Shown here in pieces: positions 1 to 12,214 of a DNA stretch of 64,000 nucleotides (its first letter is position 1; every line of letters starts with the position of its first letter). A program made the translations under genes and the position numbers. The DNA is from an uncultured Pelagibacteraceae bacterium (lineage in GTDB: Bacteria; Pseudomonadota; Alphaproteobacteria; Pelagibacterales; Pelagibacteraceae), in assembly GCA_902630945.1 (NCBI GenBank), contig CACOWV010000002.1:1-64000 (forward strand), written 5' to 3'. Below the pieces are notes generated by a model, which was not told where the DNA came from, made no database searches, and saw nothing but the letters and a program-made list of their open reading frames with translations.

Positions 1-497
1 TGACCAGCCATTTTTTTCCCCTTAAATACTTTTCCTGGATCTTGTCTTTGACCAGTTGATCCATGTGATCTATGTGAAATAGAAACACCATGAGTAGCTC
101 TTAAACCACCAAAATTATGTCTCTTCATAGCACCAGCAAAACCTTTTCCTATTGTTTTAGATTTAGTATCTACAAATTTTATATCCTTAAAAATTTCAAG
201 CCCAAATTCATTACCTTCTTTATATGCTTCAGTGTTGCTAACTCTATATTCTTTAAGTTTTTTTTTGGCTTCTGTGTTTTTTTTCGCAAAAAAACCCTTC
301 ATTGATTTTGTTAATTTAGAGTTCTTAATTTTTCCATATCCAAGCTGAACAGCATTATAGCCTCTTTTTTCTTTCTCAATCACTTGAATAACTCTTGCTT
401 TTTCCATCTTTAATACTGTTACCGGAACTATCTGACCTGTTTTATAAAATTCTCTGGTCATTCCAATTTTTTTACCAATTAAAGCTATTTCGCTCAT
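1..497 (-). CDS. rplC: 50S ribosomal protein L3 (3' end missing)
   Basis: The reading frame opens with ATG at 497 and is still open at the left edge, giving about 165 residues of the usual 200 or more. The start reads MSEIALIGKKIGMTREF, and the conserved L3 core (SHRSHGSTGQRQDPGKVFKGKKMAG) is followed by the window boundary. L3 binds 23S rRNA early in 50S assembly near the peptidyl-transferase centre. The gene starts 1 bp after the rpsJ stop codon, so it is almost certainly co-transcribed as the second gene of an S10-type operon. The truncation is due to the window edge only. Confidence 0.95.
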   Translation of the reverse strand, partial: MSEIALIGKKIGMTREFYKTGQIVPVTVLKMEKARVIQVIEKEKRGYNAVQLGYGKIKNSKLTKSMKGFFAKKNTEAKKKLKEYRVSNTEAYKEGNEFGLEIFKDIKFVDTKSKTIGKGFAGAMKRHNFGGLRATHGVSISHRSHGSTGQRQDPGKVFKGKKMAG

Positions 498-498
498 A

Positions 499-807
499 TT
501 AAATCTTTATCTCCACGTCCACGCCCGATGCTAAATCTAACTTCATTAAAGCTTCAACTGTTTGTGGTGTTGGTTCAATTATATCAATTAATCTTTTGTG
601 AGTTCTTGACTCAAATTGTTCTCTACTCTTTTTATCAATATGAGGAGATCTTAAAACAGTATATCTTTCAATCCTTGTTGGTAGAGGAATGGGTCCTTTA
701 ATTGTAGCGCCAGTTCTTTTTACTGTATTTACTATTTCTTCAGTAGACGCATCTAAAATCTTATTGTCATATGCTCTTAGTTTAATTCTAATATTTTGTT
801 TTTCCAT
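499..807 (-). CDS. rpsJ: 30S ribosomal protein S10
   Basis: Full-length S10 of 102 residues. The N-terminal strand [14 protein letters not shown] and the long loop with [20 protein letters not shown] (about residues 41-62) are diagnostic. S10 sits in the 30S head and in many bacteria also partners NusB in antitermination. It lies 1 bp downstream of fusA and 1 bp upstream of rplC, which joins the str and S10 operons directly. The tufA gene that often separates fusA from rpsJ is absent. Confidence 0.97.
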   Translation of the reverse strand: MEKQNIRIKLRAYDNKILDASTEEIVNTVKRTGATIKGPIPLPTRIERYTVLRSPHIDKKSREQFESRTHKRLIDIIEPTPQTVEALMKLDLASGVDVEIKI

Positions 808-808
808 T

Positions 809-2887
809 TTAGCCTGCTATCTTTTTTGTTACTTCATCTTGAACATTTTGAGGAACTTTTGAATAATGATCAAAGAACATTGAATATTGTGCTCTCCCTT
901 GTGACATAGATCTTAGATTATTTATATATCCAAACATATTTGCTAACGGGACCATTGCCGTAATTACAGTGGCATTACCTCTTTGTTCCTGAGTGCTTAT
1001 TTGCCCCCTTCTACTATTCAAATCACCAATAACATCACCCATATAATCTTCTGGTGTTACTACCTCAACTCTCATTATAGGCTCAAGTAATTTTAAACCT
1101 CCTTGAGTGCAGGCCTCTTTAAAGCAAGCTCTACTTGCAAGCTCAAAAGCTAAAACACTAGAGTCAACGTCATGATGTAATCCATCTACTATAGTCACTT
1201 TGTAATCTATTAAGGGAAAGCCAGCTAAAATACCGCTGTCAGAAACTGTCTCAATTCCTTTTTCTACACCAGGAATAAATTCTTTTGGAATAGCACCACC
1301 TTTAATTGCACTTTCGACATCTCTTCCTTTTCCAGGATCTTGAGGCTCTACAAACAATTTAACTTTTGCAAATTGGCCAGCTCCACCACTTTGTTTTTTA
1401 TGTATATATTCGAATTCCGCTGATTTTTCTATTGTTTCTCTGTAAGCTACTTGTGGAGCTCCAACATTAGCCTCTACTTTAAATTCCCTTTTCATTCTAT
1501 CAACAATAATATCTAAATGAAGTTCGCCCATTCCTTTAATAATTGTTTGACCGGATTCTTCATCAGAAGAAACTCTAAAAGATGGATCTTCTTTAGCAAG
1601 TCTTGCTAAAGCTTCACCCATTTTTTCTTGATCACCTTTTGTTTTTGGCTCTACTGCAATTTCAATTACTGGATCAGGGAATTCCATTGGTTCAAGTAAA
1701 ACAGCGTTATCAGCATCGCACAAAGTGTGACCTGTAATAGTATTTTTTAAACCTGCTAACGCAACTATATCTCCTGCATTAGCTTCTTTAATATCTTCTC
1801 TGGAATTAGCATGCATCAAAAGCATTCTTCCTACTCTCTCCTCTTTTTCTTTTGAAGAGTTATAAATTCCTGTTCCTGATTTAATTGTGCCTGAATAAAC
1901 TCTTATAAATGTTAATGACCCTACAAATGGATCATTTGCTACTTTGAAAGCTAGTGCTGAAAAAGGTGCTTTATCATCAAATTTCATCTCTACTTCATCT
2001 TCAGACCCTACTTTAGTCCCTTTTATTGAACCAATATCTAAAGGGCTTGGAAGGTAATTTACAACTGCGTCTAATAAGGGTTGAACACCCTTGTTTTTAA
2101 AAGCTGAGCCAGTTAAAACTGGCACAAAGCTAAAGTTTAATGTACCTTTTCTTATACATTTTATTAAATCTTCCTCTTTTATTTCATCGCCATTTAAATA
2201 TGACTCCATTAATTTTTCATCTTGTTCTACAGCCATTTCTACTAATTCTGTTCTATATTTTTCTGAGATTTCTTTAAGATCATTAGGAATATCTTTGTAT
2301 TCCCATTCAGCACCAAGAGCCTCATTTTTCCACACTTGTGCTTTCATTTTAACAAGGTCAACTACTCCTGATAGAGAAGCTTCAATTCCAATGGGAACTT
2401 GAATTACAAGAGGCTTAGCTCCTAATCGGTCTTTAATCATGTCTACACATCTAAAATAGTCTGCACCGGTTCGATCTAATTTATTTACAAAACAAATTCT
2501 AGGAACTTTATATTTATCTGCTTGTCTCCAAACAGTTTCAGATTGTGGTTCTACACCTGCAACTCCATCAAAAACTGCTACAGCACCATCTAAAACTTTA
2601 AGAGATCTTTCTACTTCAATTGTAAAATCAACATGCCCAGGGGTATCAATAATATTTATTCTGTGATCTTGCCAGAAACAAGTTGTGGCTGCAGAAGTAA
2701 TTGTGATACCTCTTTCTTGTTCTTGTTCCATCCAATCCATTGTAGCTGCACCATCATGGACCTCACCAATTTTATGACTTTTACCTGTGTAATATAAAAT
2801 TCTCTCTGTTGTTGTAGTTTTTCCAGCATCTATATGAGCCATGATCCCTATATTACGATATTTATTTAATGTATGAGTCCTGGCCAT
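809..2887 (-). CDS. fusA: Elongation factor G
   Basis: A 692-residue translational GTPase that drives tRNA-mRNA translocation and, with RRF, ribosome recycling. The P-loop [10 protein letters not shown] is at about residues 17-26, the switch [10 protein letters not shown] near 80-90 and the NKLD guanine motif near 135. Domain IV follows, and the C-terminal domain V contains the [12 protein letters not shown] stretch. Length fits canonical bacterial EF-G. It is third in the rpsL-rpsG-fusA-rpsJ order and 6 bp after rpsG. No second fusA-like copy is present in the window. Confidence 0.98.
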   Translation of the reverse strand: MARTHTLNKYRNIGIMAHIDAGKTTTTERILYYTGKSHKIGEVHDGAATMDWMEQEQERGITITSAATTCFWQDHRINIIDTPGHVDFTIEVERSLKVLDGAVAVFDGVAGVEPQSETVWRQADKYKVPRICFVNKLDRTGADYFRCVDMIKDRLGAKPLVIQVPIGIEASLSGVVDLVKMKAQVWKNEALGAEWEYKDIPNDLKEISEKYRTELVEMAVEQDEKLMESYLNGDEIKEEDLIKCIRKGTLNFSFVPVLTGSAFKNKGVQPLLDAVVNYLPSPLDIGSIKGTKVGSEDEVEMKFDDKAPFSALAFKVANDPFVGSLTFIRVYSGTIKSGTGIYNSSKEKEERVGRMLLMHANSREDIKEANAGDIVALAGLKNTITGHTLCDADNAVLLEPMEFPDPVIEIAVEPKTKGDQEKMGEALARLAKEDPSFRVSSDEESGQTIIKGMGELHLDIIVDRMKREFKVEANVGAPQVAYRETIEKSAEFEYIHKKQSGGAGQFAKVKLFVEPQDPGKGRDVESAIKGGAIPKEFIPGVEKGIETVSDSGILAGFPLIDYKVTIVDGLHHDVDSSVLAFELASRACFKEACTQGGLKLLEPIMRVEVVTPEDYMGDVIGDLNSRRGQISTQEQRGNATVITAMVPLANMFGYINNLRSMSQGRAQYSMFFDHYSKVPQNVQDEVTKKIAG

Positions 2888-2893
2888 AATTAA

Positions 2894-3364
2894 TTACCAC
2901 CTAAAATGTGCAAAGGCTTTATTTGACTCAGCCATCTTATGCACATCCTCTCTCTTTTTTACTGCCGCACCTTTTTTTTCGTATGCATCGTAAAGTTCAT
3001 TAAAAATTTTATCTGACATATGTTTATCTTTTCTTTTTCTTGCTGAGTCAACTAACCATCTAATTGCTAAAGCTTGAGCTCTTTTACTTTTTACTTCAAC
3101 GGGGACTTGGTAAGTAGCACCTCCAACTCTCCTAGATCTTACTTCTACCGTTGGCTTAATATTGTTAATAGCTTCATTAAAAATATTTATAGGTTCGTCT
3201 TTAGACTTAGTTTTTATTTTTTCTATTGCATCATAAACAATTTTAGCTGCTACACCTCTTTTACCATCATACATAATATTATTTATTAATTTCGGTATTA
3301 TTGTTGAATTAAATTTTGGGTCAGGAACTATATTTTTTTTTGGTTGTGTTTTTTTTCTAGACAT
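2894..3364 (-). CDS. rpsG: 30S ribosomal protein S7
   Basis: A 156-residue S7 that nucleates assembly of the 30S head and contacts E-site tRNA. The segment VEVRSRRVGGATYQVPVEV (about residues 74-92), followed by RAQALAIRWLVDSARKR, is the family core. The C-terminus AESNKAFAHFRW is intact. In E. coli S7 is the translational repressor of the str operon; whether that holds here is unknown. The gene lies 2 bp after rpsL, consistent with translational coupling. Confidence 0.97.
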   Translation of the reverse strand: MSRKKTQPKKNIVPDPKFNSTIIPKLINNIMYDGKRGVAAKIVYDAIEKIKTKSKDEPINIFNEAINNIKPTVEVRSRRVGGATYQVPVEVKSKRAQALAIRWLVDSARKRKDKHMSDKIFNELYDAYEKKGAAVKKREDVHKMAESNKAFAHFRW

Positions 3365-3366
3365 GG

Positions 3367-3738
3367 CTATTTACCTTTTTTTGTCCCGTATAATGATCTT
3401 CTTTTTTTTCTATTAGCTACTCCTTGAGTATCTAAATTTCCCCTCAAGATATGATACCTCACTCCAGGTAAATCTTTTACTCTTCCACCTCTAATTAAAA
3501 CAACAGAGTGTTCTTGTAAATTGTGCCCTTCACCAGGTATATAAGCTGTAACTTCAAAACCATTTGAGAGCCTAACTCTTGCAACTTTTCTCAAGGCGGA
3601 GTTTGGTTTTTTTGGTGTAGTTGTATAAACCTTTACGCAAACACCTCTCTTTAAAGGTTGCTTTTGGAGCGCAGGAACTTTATTCCTATTTATTTGCTTT
3701 ACTCTCTTTTTTTTTAACAACTGGTTTATAGTTGGCAT
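3367..3738 (-). CDS. rpsL: 30S ribosomal protein S12
   Basis: A 123-residue S12, the decoding-centre protein. The conserved segment [17 protein letters not shown] (about residues 39-55) and the loop [14 protein letters not shown] (about 84-97) match streptomycin-sensitive wild-type S12, with the lysine equivalent to K42/K43 present. The C-terminal basic tail ends in KKGK. It is the first gene of the str operon here. Upstream lies a 161-bp gap with a plausible promoter and two perfect inverted repeats, annotated separately. Confidence 0.97.
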   Translation of the reverse strand: MPTINQLLKKKRVKQINRNKVPALQKQPLKRGVCVKVYTTTPKKPNSALRKVARVRLSNGFEVTAYIPGEGHNLQEHSVVLIRGGRVKDLPGVRYHILRGNLDTQGVANRKKRRSLYGTKKGK

Positions 3739-3772
3739 AATTTTTTATATATTTGTATTGATTTTTGAATGA

Positions 3773-3820
3773 AATAACTGACAGGTTATTCATGGCAGCG
3801 TTTAGTACATTAAAGTACTA
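3773..3820 (-). promoter_or_regulatory. Paired hairpins in the rpsL leader
   Basis: Two perfect inverted repeats lie between the candidate promoter and rpsL. AATAAC at 3773-3778 pairs with GTTATT at 3785-3790 around a 6-nt loop. TAGTAC at 3803-3808 pairs with GTACTA at 3815-3820 around a 6-nt loop. Both would form in the roughly 100-nt leader of the str mRNA. A role in ribosomal-protein autoregulation or RNA processing is inference. Each stem is only 6 bp, so chance in AT-rich DNA is possible. Confidence 0.45.
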
Positions 3821-3842
3821 CATTCCAACCAAAAACATCGCC

Positions 3843-3870
3843 AAAATACTTATTAATTTGATTTTGTCAA
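3843..3870 (-). promoter_or_regulatory. Candidate str operon promoter
   Basis: Read on the minus strand, a perfect -35 hexamer TTGACA (3870-3865) is followed by a 16-nt spacer and TATTTT (3848-3843) as -10. The predicted start, near 3836, would leave a leader of about 98 nt before rpsL. It sits in the largest gap of the ribosomal block, just downstream of rpoC, where a new transcription start is expected. Confidence 0.55.
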
Positions 3871-3899
3871 ACTAAAACTCTTTATAGAATTGTTTTTTT

Positions 3900-6800
3900 T
3901 TATTGATTTACTTGAGTTTCTGAAGGTTCAATCTTCTCTTGTTCAGATAAAAATTTATTGTCATCTTCAAGAGCTTTTTTGTTCCATTTATTTTTAATAT
4001 TTCCAGTACCAGCTGGCACTAATCTACCAACAATTACGTTCTCTTTTAATCCATTAAGAGGATCAACTTTACCTTTTATAGCTGCATCAGTTAAGACTCT
4101 AGTAGTTTCTTGGAATGAAGCTGCAGAAATAAATGACTCAGTTTGTAACGAAGCCTTAGTAATACCCATCAATACTCTTTCAGCAGTTGCTGTAGCTTTC
4201 CCTTCGGATTTTAATTTTTCATTAGCATTATCAAATTTTATTCTATCAACAATTTCTCCTGGTAGATAAGATGAATCTCCTGAAGTTTTTATTTCAACTT
4301 TTTTTAACATTTGTCTAAGAATTGTTTCAATATGTTTATCATTAATTATAACTCCTTGTAATCTGTAAACTTCTTGTACTTGATTTACAAAATACTCTGT
4401 TAAATCTTTAATTCCTAAAATTCTTAAAATGTCATGAGGTAGAGGTTGTCCATCTAACAAATACTCTCCTTTTTGAATTTTTTCCCCTTGGTTAAAATTA
4501 ATATGTTTACCTTTTGGTATCAAATAATTTGATGGTTCTGTTCCATCTTCAGGTACAATGGATACTCTCTGTTTTCCTCTTACTTCTTTACCAAATACAA
4601 CTTGACCATCATTTTCTGCTATAATTGCACTATCTTTTGCTTTCCTTGCTTCAAATAATTCGGCCACTCTTGGTAATCCTCCTGTTATATCTTTTGTCTT
4701 AGTTGTTTCTTTAGGTAGCCTAGCGATTACATCACCAGCAAAAACTTTTTCACCGTCTTTGATTGAAAGAATCGAGTCGGGAACTAAATAATATCTTGCC
4801 TCGTTATCATCAGCTTTTTTAATTACATTACCCTTTTCATCTCTTAAAGTTATTCTTGGCTTTAAATCTGTACTCTTCGATTGTGCTCTCCAATCAATAA
4901 CTGATTTAGAAGAAATTCCTGTTGCATCATCTGTAGTTTCTTGAATTGATACACCATCAATCAAATCAACATAACTAGCTATACCACTTTTTTCAGCTAT
5001 GACTGGTGTAGTGTAAGGATCCCATTCACAAATTTTTGTGTTAGCCTTAATTTTATCACCGTTATTAAAAAATAATTTTGATCCATAAGCTACTTTATAA
5101 ACTGCAATTTGAACTCCATTTTCATCTTCAATTGATAATTGAGTATTTCTCCCCATTACAATTAAATTTTTTTTAGAATCTTCAAGTATATTGGAGTTCA
5201 AGATTTTTAATGTTCCGTCGCTTTTACTGATAATCTGTGAATCTTGTTTTACAGAAGCTGTACCACCTACGTGAAAGGTTCTCATAGTCAGTTGTGTTCC
5301 TGGTTCACCTATAGATTGGGCTGAAATCATTCCTATTGCTTCACCAACATGAACCATTTTACCCCTAGACAGATCTCTTCCATAACATGTTGCGCATACA
5401 CCCTCTTTAGAGCTACATGTCATTACTGAATAAACTTTTATTGATTTCACTCCAGCTGCATCTATTAAATCACAACCTGTTTCATCAATCATTTCTGATT
5501 TTTTGATTACAACATCACCAGTTAAAGGATTTTTTATATCAGAAGCAGTAACTCTACCTAATGCTCTTTCTGATAAGCTCACTACAACGTTTCCACCTTC
5601 TAGAATTTCTGAAAGCTCAATAAAGCCTGGGTTATGACATTTAACTTTTGTAATTGTTAAATCTTGAGCAACATCACAAAGTCTTCTAGTTAAATAACCT
5701 GAGCTAGCCGTTTTCAAAGCTGTATCAGCTAAACCTTTTCTTGCTCCATGAGTTGAATTAAAATATTCAAGTGCAGTTAAACCCTCTTTGAAATTTGAGG
5801 TAATCGGACTTTCAATAATTTCACCAGACGGTTTAGCGATTAAACCTCTCATTCCTGCTAATTGCTTCATTTGTGCTGCAGAACCTCTTGCTCCAGAGTC
5901 AGCCATCATAAAAACAGAATTTATTTTTAGACCATCCGAAGTTTTTTCAGTCGCTGAAATTCCTCTCATCATTTCCGAAGCTACTTTATCTGTGCATTTT
6001 GACCACGCATCAACAACTTTATTGTACTTTTCGCCTCTTGTTATTAATCCCTCTGCATACTGAGTTTCATAATCTGCGATTAATTTTTTAGTATCATTTA
6101 TTAATTGTGTCTTACTTTCAGGAATAATTAAATCATCTTTGCCAAATGAAATACCTGCTTTAAATGCATGTTTAAAACCCAAGTCTTTTAATTTATCACA
6201 AAATATTACTGTTGTTTTTTGCCCACAAAATCTAAAGACAATATCTATTATTTCTGAGACAACTTTTTTTGGAAGCAACCTGTCAATTAAGGAAAAATTA
6301 ATATTTTTATTTTTTGGCAATAAATTTGCTAATAAAAATCTTCCAGCTGTTGACGTATATTTTTCAAATTTTTTTGTGCCGTTTTCATCAATAGTTTCAA
6401 ATCTTGAAATAATAGTACTATGAACTTTTATTTGACCTGATGATAGAGCAAATTCAATTTGATCAGAGTCAGTAAAATATCCAACTGGTTTATCTGATAT
6501 AGGTTCTTGTGATAAATAATAAATACCTAAAATCATGTCTTGACTAGGCACAATTATTGGTTTTCCATTAGATGGAGACAAAATATTATTTGTTGATAAC
6601 ATTAATATTCTTGCTTCTAACTGAGCCTCTAAGCTTAATGGTACATGAACTGCCATTTGATCTCCGTCAAAGTCTGCATTAAATGCAGCACATGTAAGTG
6701 GATGTAATTCTATTGCATCTCCCTCTATTAATTTAGGCTCAAAAGCTTGAACACCAAGTCTGTGCAGAGTTGGAGCTCTATTCAATAAAACTGGATGTTC

Positions 6801-8063
6801 TCTTACAATTAATTCTAATGCATCCCACACAGCGTTTGTTTCTTTTTCAACCAACTTTTTTGCTTGTTTAATTGTTGATGCTAAACCTAATTTATTAAGA
6901 CGTGCATAAAGAAAAGGTTTAAATAATTCTAACGCCATTTTTTTTGGTAAGCCACATTCGTGTAATTTTAAATCTGGACCTACAACAATTACTGATCTAC
7001 CAGAGTAATCAACTCTTTTACCTAATAAATTTTGTCTAAATCTGCCCTGCTTCCCTTTGAGCATTTCTGCTAATGATTTCAAAGGTCTTTTACCTGTTCC
7101 AGTAATTACTCTGCCTCTTCTACCATTATCGAATAATGCATCTACTGACTCTTGAAGCATTCTTTTCTCATTTCGAACAATTATATCAGGAGCTTTTAAA
7201 TCCATTAATCTTTTTAAACGGTTATTTCTATTTATTACTCTTCTATAAAGATCATTCAAATCTGATGTTGCAAAACGTCCTCCATCTAATGGTACCAACG
7301 GTCTTAATTCAGGTGGAATAACAGGTACTACAGTTAAAATCATCCATTCAGGCTTTTGACCAGTTTCTATAAAAGACTCAATAAGTTTAAGTCTTTTAAT
7401 TGCTCTTTCCTCGTTAACTTTAGATTTTGTTTCTTTAATATAAGAAATTAAGTTTTTTCTTTCGAGCTCCATGTCTAAATTTCTAAGCATTTCTAGAACT
7501 GCTTCAGCTCCTATTCCTGCAGTAAATGCCTCTTCACCAAATTCGTCTTGATATTTCGCTAACTCTTCTTCATTGAGAAGTTGGTTTTTTTGCAATCCAG
7601 TTAGACCAGGCTCAATGACTATAAAATTTTCAAAATATAAAACTCTTTCGATTTCTTTTAGCTTCATATCAACAGCTAAAGCTATCCTACTAGGTAAAGA
7701 TTTTAAGAACCATATATGAGCCACTGGAGTTGCAAGGTTAATGTGCCCCATTCTTTCTCTTCTTACATTTGATTTTGTTACCTCCACTCCACATTTCTCA
7801 CATATGATACCTCTAAATTTCATTCGTTTGTATTTTCCACACAAACACTCATAATCTTTTATTGGACCAAAAATTCTCGCACAAAACAAACCGTCTTTTT
7901 CAGGTCTAAAAGTTCTATAATTAATAGTTTCTGGTTTTTTAATTTCACCATATGTCCAAGATTTTATTTTTTCAGGGCTTGCCAAAGAAATTTTAATACT
8001 ATTAAAATTTTGTGCTTCTGAAATTTCTGAATTTTTAAATAAATCTGTTAATTCTTTTTTCAT
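3900..8063 (-). CDS. rpoC: RNA polymerase beta' subunit
   Basis: Full-length beta' of 1387 residues. The N-terminal zinc-ribbon cysteines are in CLCGKYK and CEKCGVEV (about residues 73-92). The catalytic Mg2+ loop [12 protein letters not shown] is near 460. The second zinc site has [13 protein letters not shown], and the bridge helix/trigger loop region contains [17 protein letters not shown]. The gene follows rpoB by 6 bp, and the pair forms the RNA polymerase core with alpha and omega. The C-terminus ends in a short acidic/polar tail. No frameshift or insertion is seen. Confidence 0.98.
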   Translation of the reverse strand: MKKELTDLFKNSEISEAQNFNSIKISLASPEKIKSWTYGEIKKPETINYRTFRPEKDGLFCARIFGPIKDYECLCGKYKRMKFRGIICEKCGVEVTKSNVRRERMGHINLATPVAHIWFLKSLPSRIALAVDMKLKEIERVLYFENFIVIEPGLTGLQKNQLLNEEELAKYQDEFGEEAFTAGIGAEAVLEMLRNLDMELERKNLISYIKETKSKVNEERAIKRLKLIESFIETGQKPEWMILTVVPVIPPELRPLVPLDGGRFATSDLNDLYRRVINRNNRLKRLMDLKAPDIIVRNEKRMLQESVDALFDNGRRGRVITGTGKRPLKSLAEMLKGKQGRFRQNLLGKRVDYSGRSVIVVGPDLKLHECGLPKKMALELFKPFLYARLNKLGLASTIKQAKKLVEKETNAVWDALELIVREHPVLLNRAPTLHRLGVQAFEPKLIEGDAIELHPLTCAAFNADFDGDQMAVHVPLSLEAQLEARILMLSTNNILSPSNGKPIIVPSQDMILGIYYLSQEPISDKPVGYFTDSDQIEFALSSGQIKVHSTIISRFETIDENGTKKFEKYTSTAGRFLLANLLPKNKNINFSLIDRLLPKKVVSEIIDIVFRFCGQKTTVIFCDKLKDLGFKHAFKAGISFGKDDLIIPESKTQLINDTKKLIADYETQYAEGLITRGEKYNKVVDAWSKCTDKVASEMMRGISATEKTSDGLKINSVFMMADSGARGSAAQMKQLAGMRGLIAKPSGEIIESPITSNFKEGLTALEYFNSTHGARKGLADTALKTASSGYLTRRLCDVAQDLTITKVKCHNPGFIELSEILEGGNVVVSLSERALGRVTASDIKNPLTGDVVIKKSEMIDETGCDLIDAAGVKSIKVYSVMTCSSKEGVCATCYGRDLSRGKMVHVGEAIGMISAQSIGEPGTQLTMRTFHVGGTASVKQDSQIISKSDGTLKILNSNILEDSKKNLIVMGRNTQLSIEDENGVQIAVYKVAYGSKLFFNNGDKIKANTKICEWDPYTTPVIAEKSGIASYVDLIDGVSIQETTDDATGISSKSVIDWRAQSKSTDLKPRITLRDEKGNVIKKADDNEARYYLVPDSILSIKDGEKVFAGDVIARLPKETTKTKDITGGLPRVAELFEARKAKDSAIIAENDGQVVFGKEVRGKQRVSIVPEDGTEPSNYLIPKGKHINFNQGEKIQKGEYLLDGQPLPHDILRILGIKDLTEYFVNQVQEVYRLQGVIINDKHIETILRQMLKKVEIKTSGDSSYLPGEIVDRIKFDNANEKLKSEGKATATAERVLMGITKASLQTESFISAASFQETTRVLTDAAIKGKVDPLNGLKENVIVGRLVPAGTGNIKNKWNKKALEDDNKFLSEQEKIEPSETQVNQ

Positions 8064-8069
8064 AATTTT

Positions 8070-11000
8070 TTAATTAAGCTCCACATTTAGTGCTAATGAT
8101 TTTATTTCTTTAACTAGAACATTAAACGACTCAGGTATACCTGATTCAAAATTTTCTTCTCCTTTAACAATTGTTTCATATACTTTTACTCTTCCTGCTA
8201 CATCATCAGATTTAACCGTAAGGATCTCTTGTAAGGTATAAGATGCACCATATGCCTCTAAAGCCCAAACTTCCATTTCACCAAATCTTTGACCTCCAAG
8301 TTGAGCTTTTCCACCTAATGGTTGTTGTGTAACTAAACTATATGGACCAGTAGATCTTGCGTGTATCTTATCTTCGACTAAATGATGAAGTTTTAACATA
8401 TAAATAATCCCTACTGTAACTGGTCTGTCAAACATTTCTCCCGTTCTTCCATCCCATAGATAAGTTTGTCCAGATTTTGGTAATTTTGCAAGCTCTAACA
8501 TTTCTGTAACATTTTTCTCTTTTGCTCCATCAAACACTGGAGTAGAAATTGCTATACCATTTTGTAAATTTTCACATAAATCTCTAAATTCAGTTTTGCT
8601 CAATTTATCTACTTTCTGATCAAAAATTTCCTCACCATAAACAGATTTCAAAAAATTTGAAACTTTTTCAGTTTTTTCAATTTTTTTATTATTTTCGTTA
8701 ACCAATCGTTTTACTTCCTCTCCAAATTCCTTACAAGCCCAGCCTAAATGAGTCTCTAATATTTGACCCACATTCATTCTGCTTGGTACTCCTAAAGGAT
8801 TCAAAACTATATCTACTGGTCTGCCATCTTCTCTGTAAGGCATATCTTCAACTGGAACTATCTTACTAACAACGCCTTTATTTCCATGTCTTCCTGACAT
8901 TTTGTCTCCAGGTCTTAGTCTTCTTTTAATTGCCACAAAAACTTTAACCATTTTCATAACACTAGGTAATAAATCATCACCGCTTCTTATTTTAAGAACT
9001 TTGTCTTCAAATCTTTCAGTAATATCATCTTTTGCCTTATTATACTGATCTTTAAGCTGAACAAGAGAAGCTTCTTCTTTAGAGTTATTAACACTTATTT
9101 TAAAAACATCATTAATGCCTAATTTATTTATAGTTTCAAAATCTAATTTTGATCCAGCTTCTATATCTTTAATTTTTTTTGATAATGATGATTTAGATAA
9201 AATTTGAGCAGCTCTTTGTTTTATACTTCTTTCTAAAATTTCCTCTTCAACAATTTTATCTTGTTGCACTTGCTCTATTTCTGCTCTTTCGATAGTAATC
9301 GATCTTTCATCTTTATCAATACCGTGTCTATTGAAAACTCTTACATCAACTACTGTACCGCTACTTCCTCGAGACATTCTTAAAGAGGTGTCTGTTACAT
9401 CGATTGCTTTTTCTCCAAAAATTGATCTTAGTAGTTTTTCCTCAGGCCCAGATGCCGAATCTCCTTTTGGTGTTACTTTTCCAACTAAAATATCACCAGC
9501 ATTGACCTCTGCACCAATATAAACAATTCCTGATTCATCAAGATTCTTTAATGCGTCCTCATTTACATTTGGTATGTCTCTTGTAATTTCTTCTTCGCCA
9601 AGCTTGGTATCTCTAGCCATTATTTCATATTCTACAATGTGAACTGACGTAAAAACATCATCTGTCACACATCTTTCTGAAATCAAAATAGAGTCCTCAA
9701 AATTATATCCTTGCCACGGCATAAATGCTACAGTCACATTTTTTCCAAGTGCCAATTCACCAAGTTTCGTTGATGGACCATCAGCTATTATGTCTCCAGT
9801 TTTTACTTTATCACCTACTCTGACTAATGGTCTTTGATTAATACAAGTATTCTGATTTGATCTTTTAAATTTTTGTAAATTATAAATATCTACTCCTGAT
9901 TTTGTAAAATCAGTTTCTTCTGTGACTTTAATAACAATTCTTTTTCCATCAATTTTATCAACAATTCCATCTCTTTTAGCAACAATAGTTACTCCTGAGT
10001 CTAATGCTACATCACTTTCAATGCCTGTTCCAACTAATGGTGACTCTGGTTTAAGTAACGGAACAGCCTGCCTCATCATGTTTGATCCCATAAGAGCTCT
10101 ATTTGCATCATCGTTCTCTAGAAATGGTATTAATGATGCTGCAACAGATACTAATTGTTTTGGTGAGACATCGATATAATCTATTGTATCAGGTTTTGAT
10201 AAAAGGAAGTTTAGATTTTGTCTACAAGACACAAGCTCTTCAACAATTCTACCGTTTTTATCTATTTTAGTGTTCGCTTGGGCTATTGTAAATTTTGTTT
10301 CCTCCATTGCTGATAAATATTCAACATTCTCTTGTACAACTCCATCTTTTACTCTTTTATACGGACTCTCAATAAATCCATATTTATTAATTTTAGCGTA
10401 TGTAGATAAACTATTTATTAATCCAATGTTTGGTCCCTCTGGTGTTTCTATTGGACATATTCGGCCATAGTGTGTCGGATGAACATCTCTAACCTCAAAC
10501 CCTGCCCTTTCTCTAGTTAATCCACCTGGACCTAGTGCTGAAACTCTTCTTTTATGAGTAATTTCGGATAATGGATTTGTTTGATCCATAAATTGAGATA
10601 ATTGTGAGCTTGCAAAAAAATCTTTTAGCGAAACTGTTAATGGTTTTGCATTTATCAAATCTTGTGGCATTGCTGACTCTATGTCTAAAGTGGTCATTTT
10701 TTCCTTTATTGCTCTTTCCATTCTGTAAACACCTATTCGAGCTTGATTTTCTACTAATTCACCAACAGATCTTACTCTTCTATTTCCTAAATGATCTATG
10801 TCATCTACATCGTCTTTGCCATCTCTAAGATCTAACATTTTATGAATTATTGCGATAATATCGTCATTCCTTAGAATGGTAATTTTATCAGAGCACTCTA
10901 AATTTAATCTTGAATTCATTTTAACTCTTCCAACATCTGATAAATCATATCGATCTGAACTAAAAAAAAGATTATTAAAAATTTGTGTAGCTATTTCAAT

Positions 11001-12158
11001 TGTTGGTGGTTCTCCAGGTCGTAACATCTTATAAATTTCTGTAATGGCTTCATCTTTTGTATTATTTTTATCATTTAAAATTGTGGTTAGAAGATAAGGT
11101 CCTTTGTTAATAGAATTTGTGACAGAAATTTGTAAAGTATGAATTCCAGCATCTAGGATTTTTTGAATTATAGTGTCATTTATTTCTGTGCCAATTTTAA
11201 AAGTCCCATCAACTTCATCATTTACCTTGATATCTTTATGTAAAAATTTTCCATATAAAGAGTCTTTTGATACAAGAATATCTTTTAACCCATCGTTAGC
11301 TAATTTTTTAGCATTTAAATAATTTATCTTATCACCAAGTTTTATAACAACTTTTCCTGTCTTTGCGTCAACAACTTCCTCTGAAAAATTTTTTGCTTTA
11401 TAATTTTCAGCATTAAATTTTGTTTTCCATTTATCAGTTTTTGTGTCGTAAGCAAAAGTTTCACTAGTGTAAAACTCATTTGCTATATCTGATTTACTAT
11501 AACCTAAAGCTTGTAATAAAGTTGATGCAAAAATTTTCTTTTTTCTATCAATTTTAAAATATAGAAAATCTTTTACATCATACTCAAAATCTAACCAAGA
11601 ACCTCTATTAGGAATTACTCTGCAATTAAAAAGTAGTTTACCGCTTGCATGTGTTTTTCCTTTATCATGATCAAAAAATACACCTGGACTTCTATGCATT
11701 TGGTTTACAACTACTCTTTGAACACCGTTAGTTATAAATGTTCCACTATTTGTCATCATTGGAACTTCGCCCATGTAAACTTCTTGTTCTTTAGCAGATA
11801 AAATATCTTTACTATTATTTTCTTGATCTATTTCGTAAACAACTAATCTTAATGTGCATTTCAAAGCTGATGAGTAAGTCAATCCTCTAGCTATACACTC
11901 CTCAACATCAAATTTTGGTTTTTCTAACTTATAAGAAACGTATTCTAAAGTCGCCTTGTCATTCAAATCTTCTATTGGAAAAATACTTTTAAATACCCTG
12001 TCGAAACCTTTTGTTAATTCTCCTGCGTTTAAATCAAAATCAGTTAGTTCTTTATAAGAATTTTTTTGAACTTCTATAAGGTTTGGTATGGATAAACTTT
12101 CCTTTAATTTACCAAAACTTTTTCTTATATTTTTCTTTTCAGTAAAAGATATTTGCAT
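8070..12158 (-). CDS. rpoB: RNA polymerase beta subunit
   Basis: Full-length beta of 1362 residues. The rifampicin-binding cluster reads [22 protein letters not shown], the wild-type sequence of proteobacteria. The conserved C-terminal segments [13 protein letters not shown] and [24 protein letters not shown] are intact. It is separated from rplL by 56 bp containing a small inverted repeat and from rpoC by 6 bp, the normal rplJL-rpoBC arrangement. Some lineage-specific lysine/aspartate-rich stretches occur around residues 200-340, a region known to vary in the family. Confidence 0.98.
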   Translation of the reverse strand: MQISFTEKKNIRKSFGKLKESLSIPNLIEVQKNSYKELTDFDLNAGELTKGFDRVFKSIFPIEDLNDKATLEYVSYKLEKPKFDVEECIARGLTYSSALKCTLRLVVYEIDQENNSKDILSAKEQEVYMGEVPMMTNSGTFITNGVQRVVVNQMHRSPGVFFDHDKGKTHASGKLLFNCRVIPNRGSWLDFEYDVKDFLYFKIDRKKKIFASTLLQALGYSKSDIANEFYTSETFAYDTKTDKWKTKFNAENYKAKNFSEEVVDAKTGKVVIKLGDKINYLNAKKLANDGLKDILVSKDSLYGKFLHKDIKVNDEVDGTFKIGTEINDTIIQKILDAGIHTLQISVTNSINKGPYLLTTILNDKNNTKDEAITEIYKMLRPGEPPTIEIATQIFNNLFFSSDRYDLSDVGRVKMNSRLNLECSDKITILRNDDIIAIIHKMLDLRDGKDDVDDIDHLGNRRVRSVGELVENQARIGVYRMERAIKEKMTTLDIESAMPQDLINAKPLTVSLKDFFASSQLSQFMDQTNPLSEITHKRRVSALGPGGLTRERAGFEVRDVHPTHYGRICPIETPEGPNIGLINSLSTYAKINKYGFIESPYKRVKDGVVQENVEYLSAMEETKFTIAQANTKIDKNGRIVEELVSCRQNLNFLLSKPDTIDYIDVSPKQLVSVAASLIPFLENDDANRALMGSNMMRQAVPLLKPESPLVGTGIESDVALDSGVTIVAKRDGIVDKIDGKRIVIKVTEETDFTKSGVDIYNLQKFKRSNQNTCINQRPLVRVGDKVKTGDIIADGPSTKLGELALGKNVTVAFMPWQGYNFEDSILISERCVTDDVFTSVHIVEYEIMARDTKLGEEEITRDIPNVNEDALKNLDESGIVYIGAEVNAGDILVGKVTPKGDSASGPEEKLLRSIFGEKAIDVTDTSLRMSRGSSGTVVDVRVFNRHGIDKDERSITIERAEIEQVQQDKIVEEEILERSIKQRAAQILSKSSLSKKIKDIEAGSKLDFETINKLGINDVFKISVNNSKEEASLVQLKDQYNKAKDDITERFEDKVLKIRSGDDLLPSVMKMVKVFVAIKRRLRPGDKMSGRHGNKGVVSKIVPVEDMPYREDGRPVDIVLNPLGVPSRMNVGQILETHLGWACKEFGEEVKRLVNENNKKIEKTEKVSNFLKSVYGEEIFDQKVDKLSKTEFRDLCENLQNGIAISTPVFDGAKEKNVTEMLELAKLPKSGQTYLWDGRTGEMFDRPVTVGIIYMLKLHHLVEDKIHARSTGPYSLVTQQPLGGKAQLGGQRFGEMEVWALEAYGASYTLQEILTVKSDDVAGRVKVYETIVKGEENFESGIPESFNVLVKEIKSLALNVELN

Positions 12159-12168
12159 CTATGTTTAT

Positions 12169-12195
12169 AATACTGATTATAAAATAACCAGTATT
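12169..12195 (-). promoter_or_regulatory. Inverted repeat between rplL and rpoB
   Basis: AATACTG at 12169-12175 and CAGTATT at 12189-12195 form a perfect 7-bp inverted repeat with a 13-nt AT-rich loop in the 56-bp gap between rplL and rpoB. In E. coli this gap carries an attenuator and an RNase III processing hairpin, so a comparable role in lowering rpoBC expression relative to rplJL is plausible. There is no T-tract typical of a strong terminator. Confidence 0.4.
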
Positions 12196-12214
12196 TGAAT
12201 TAATCCTTATTAAT

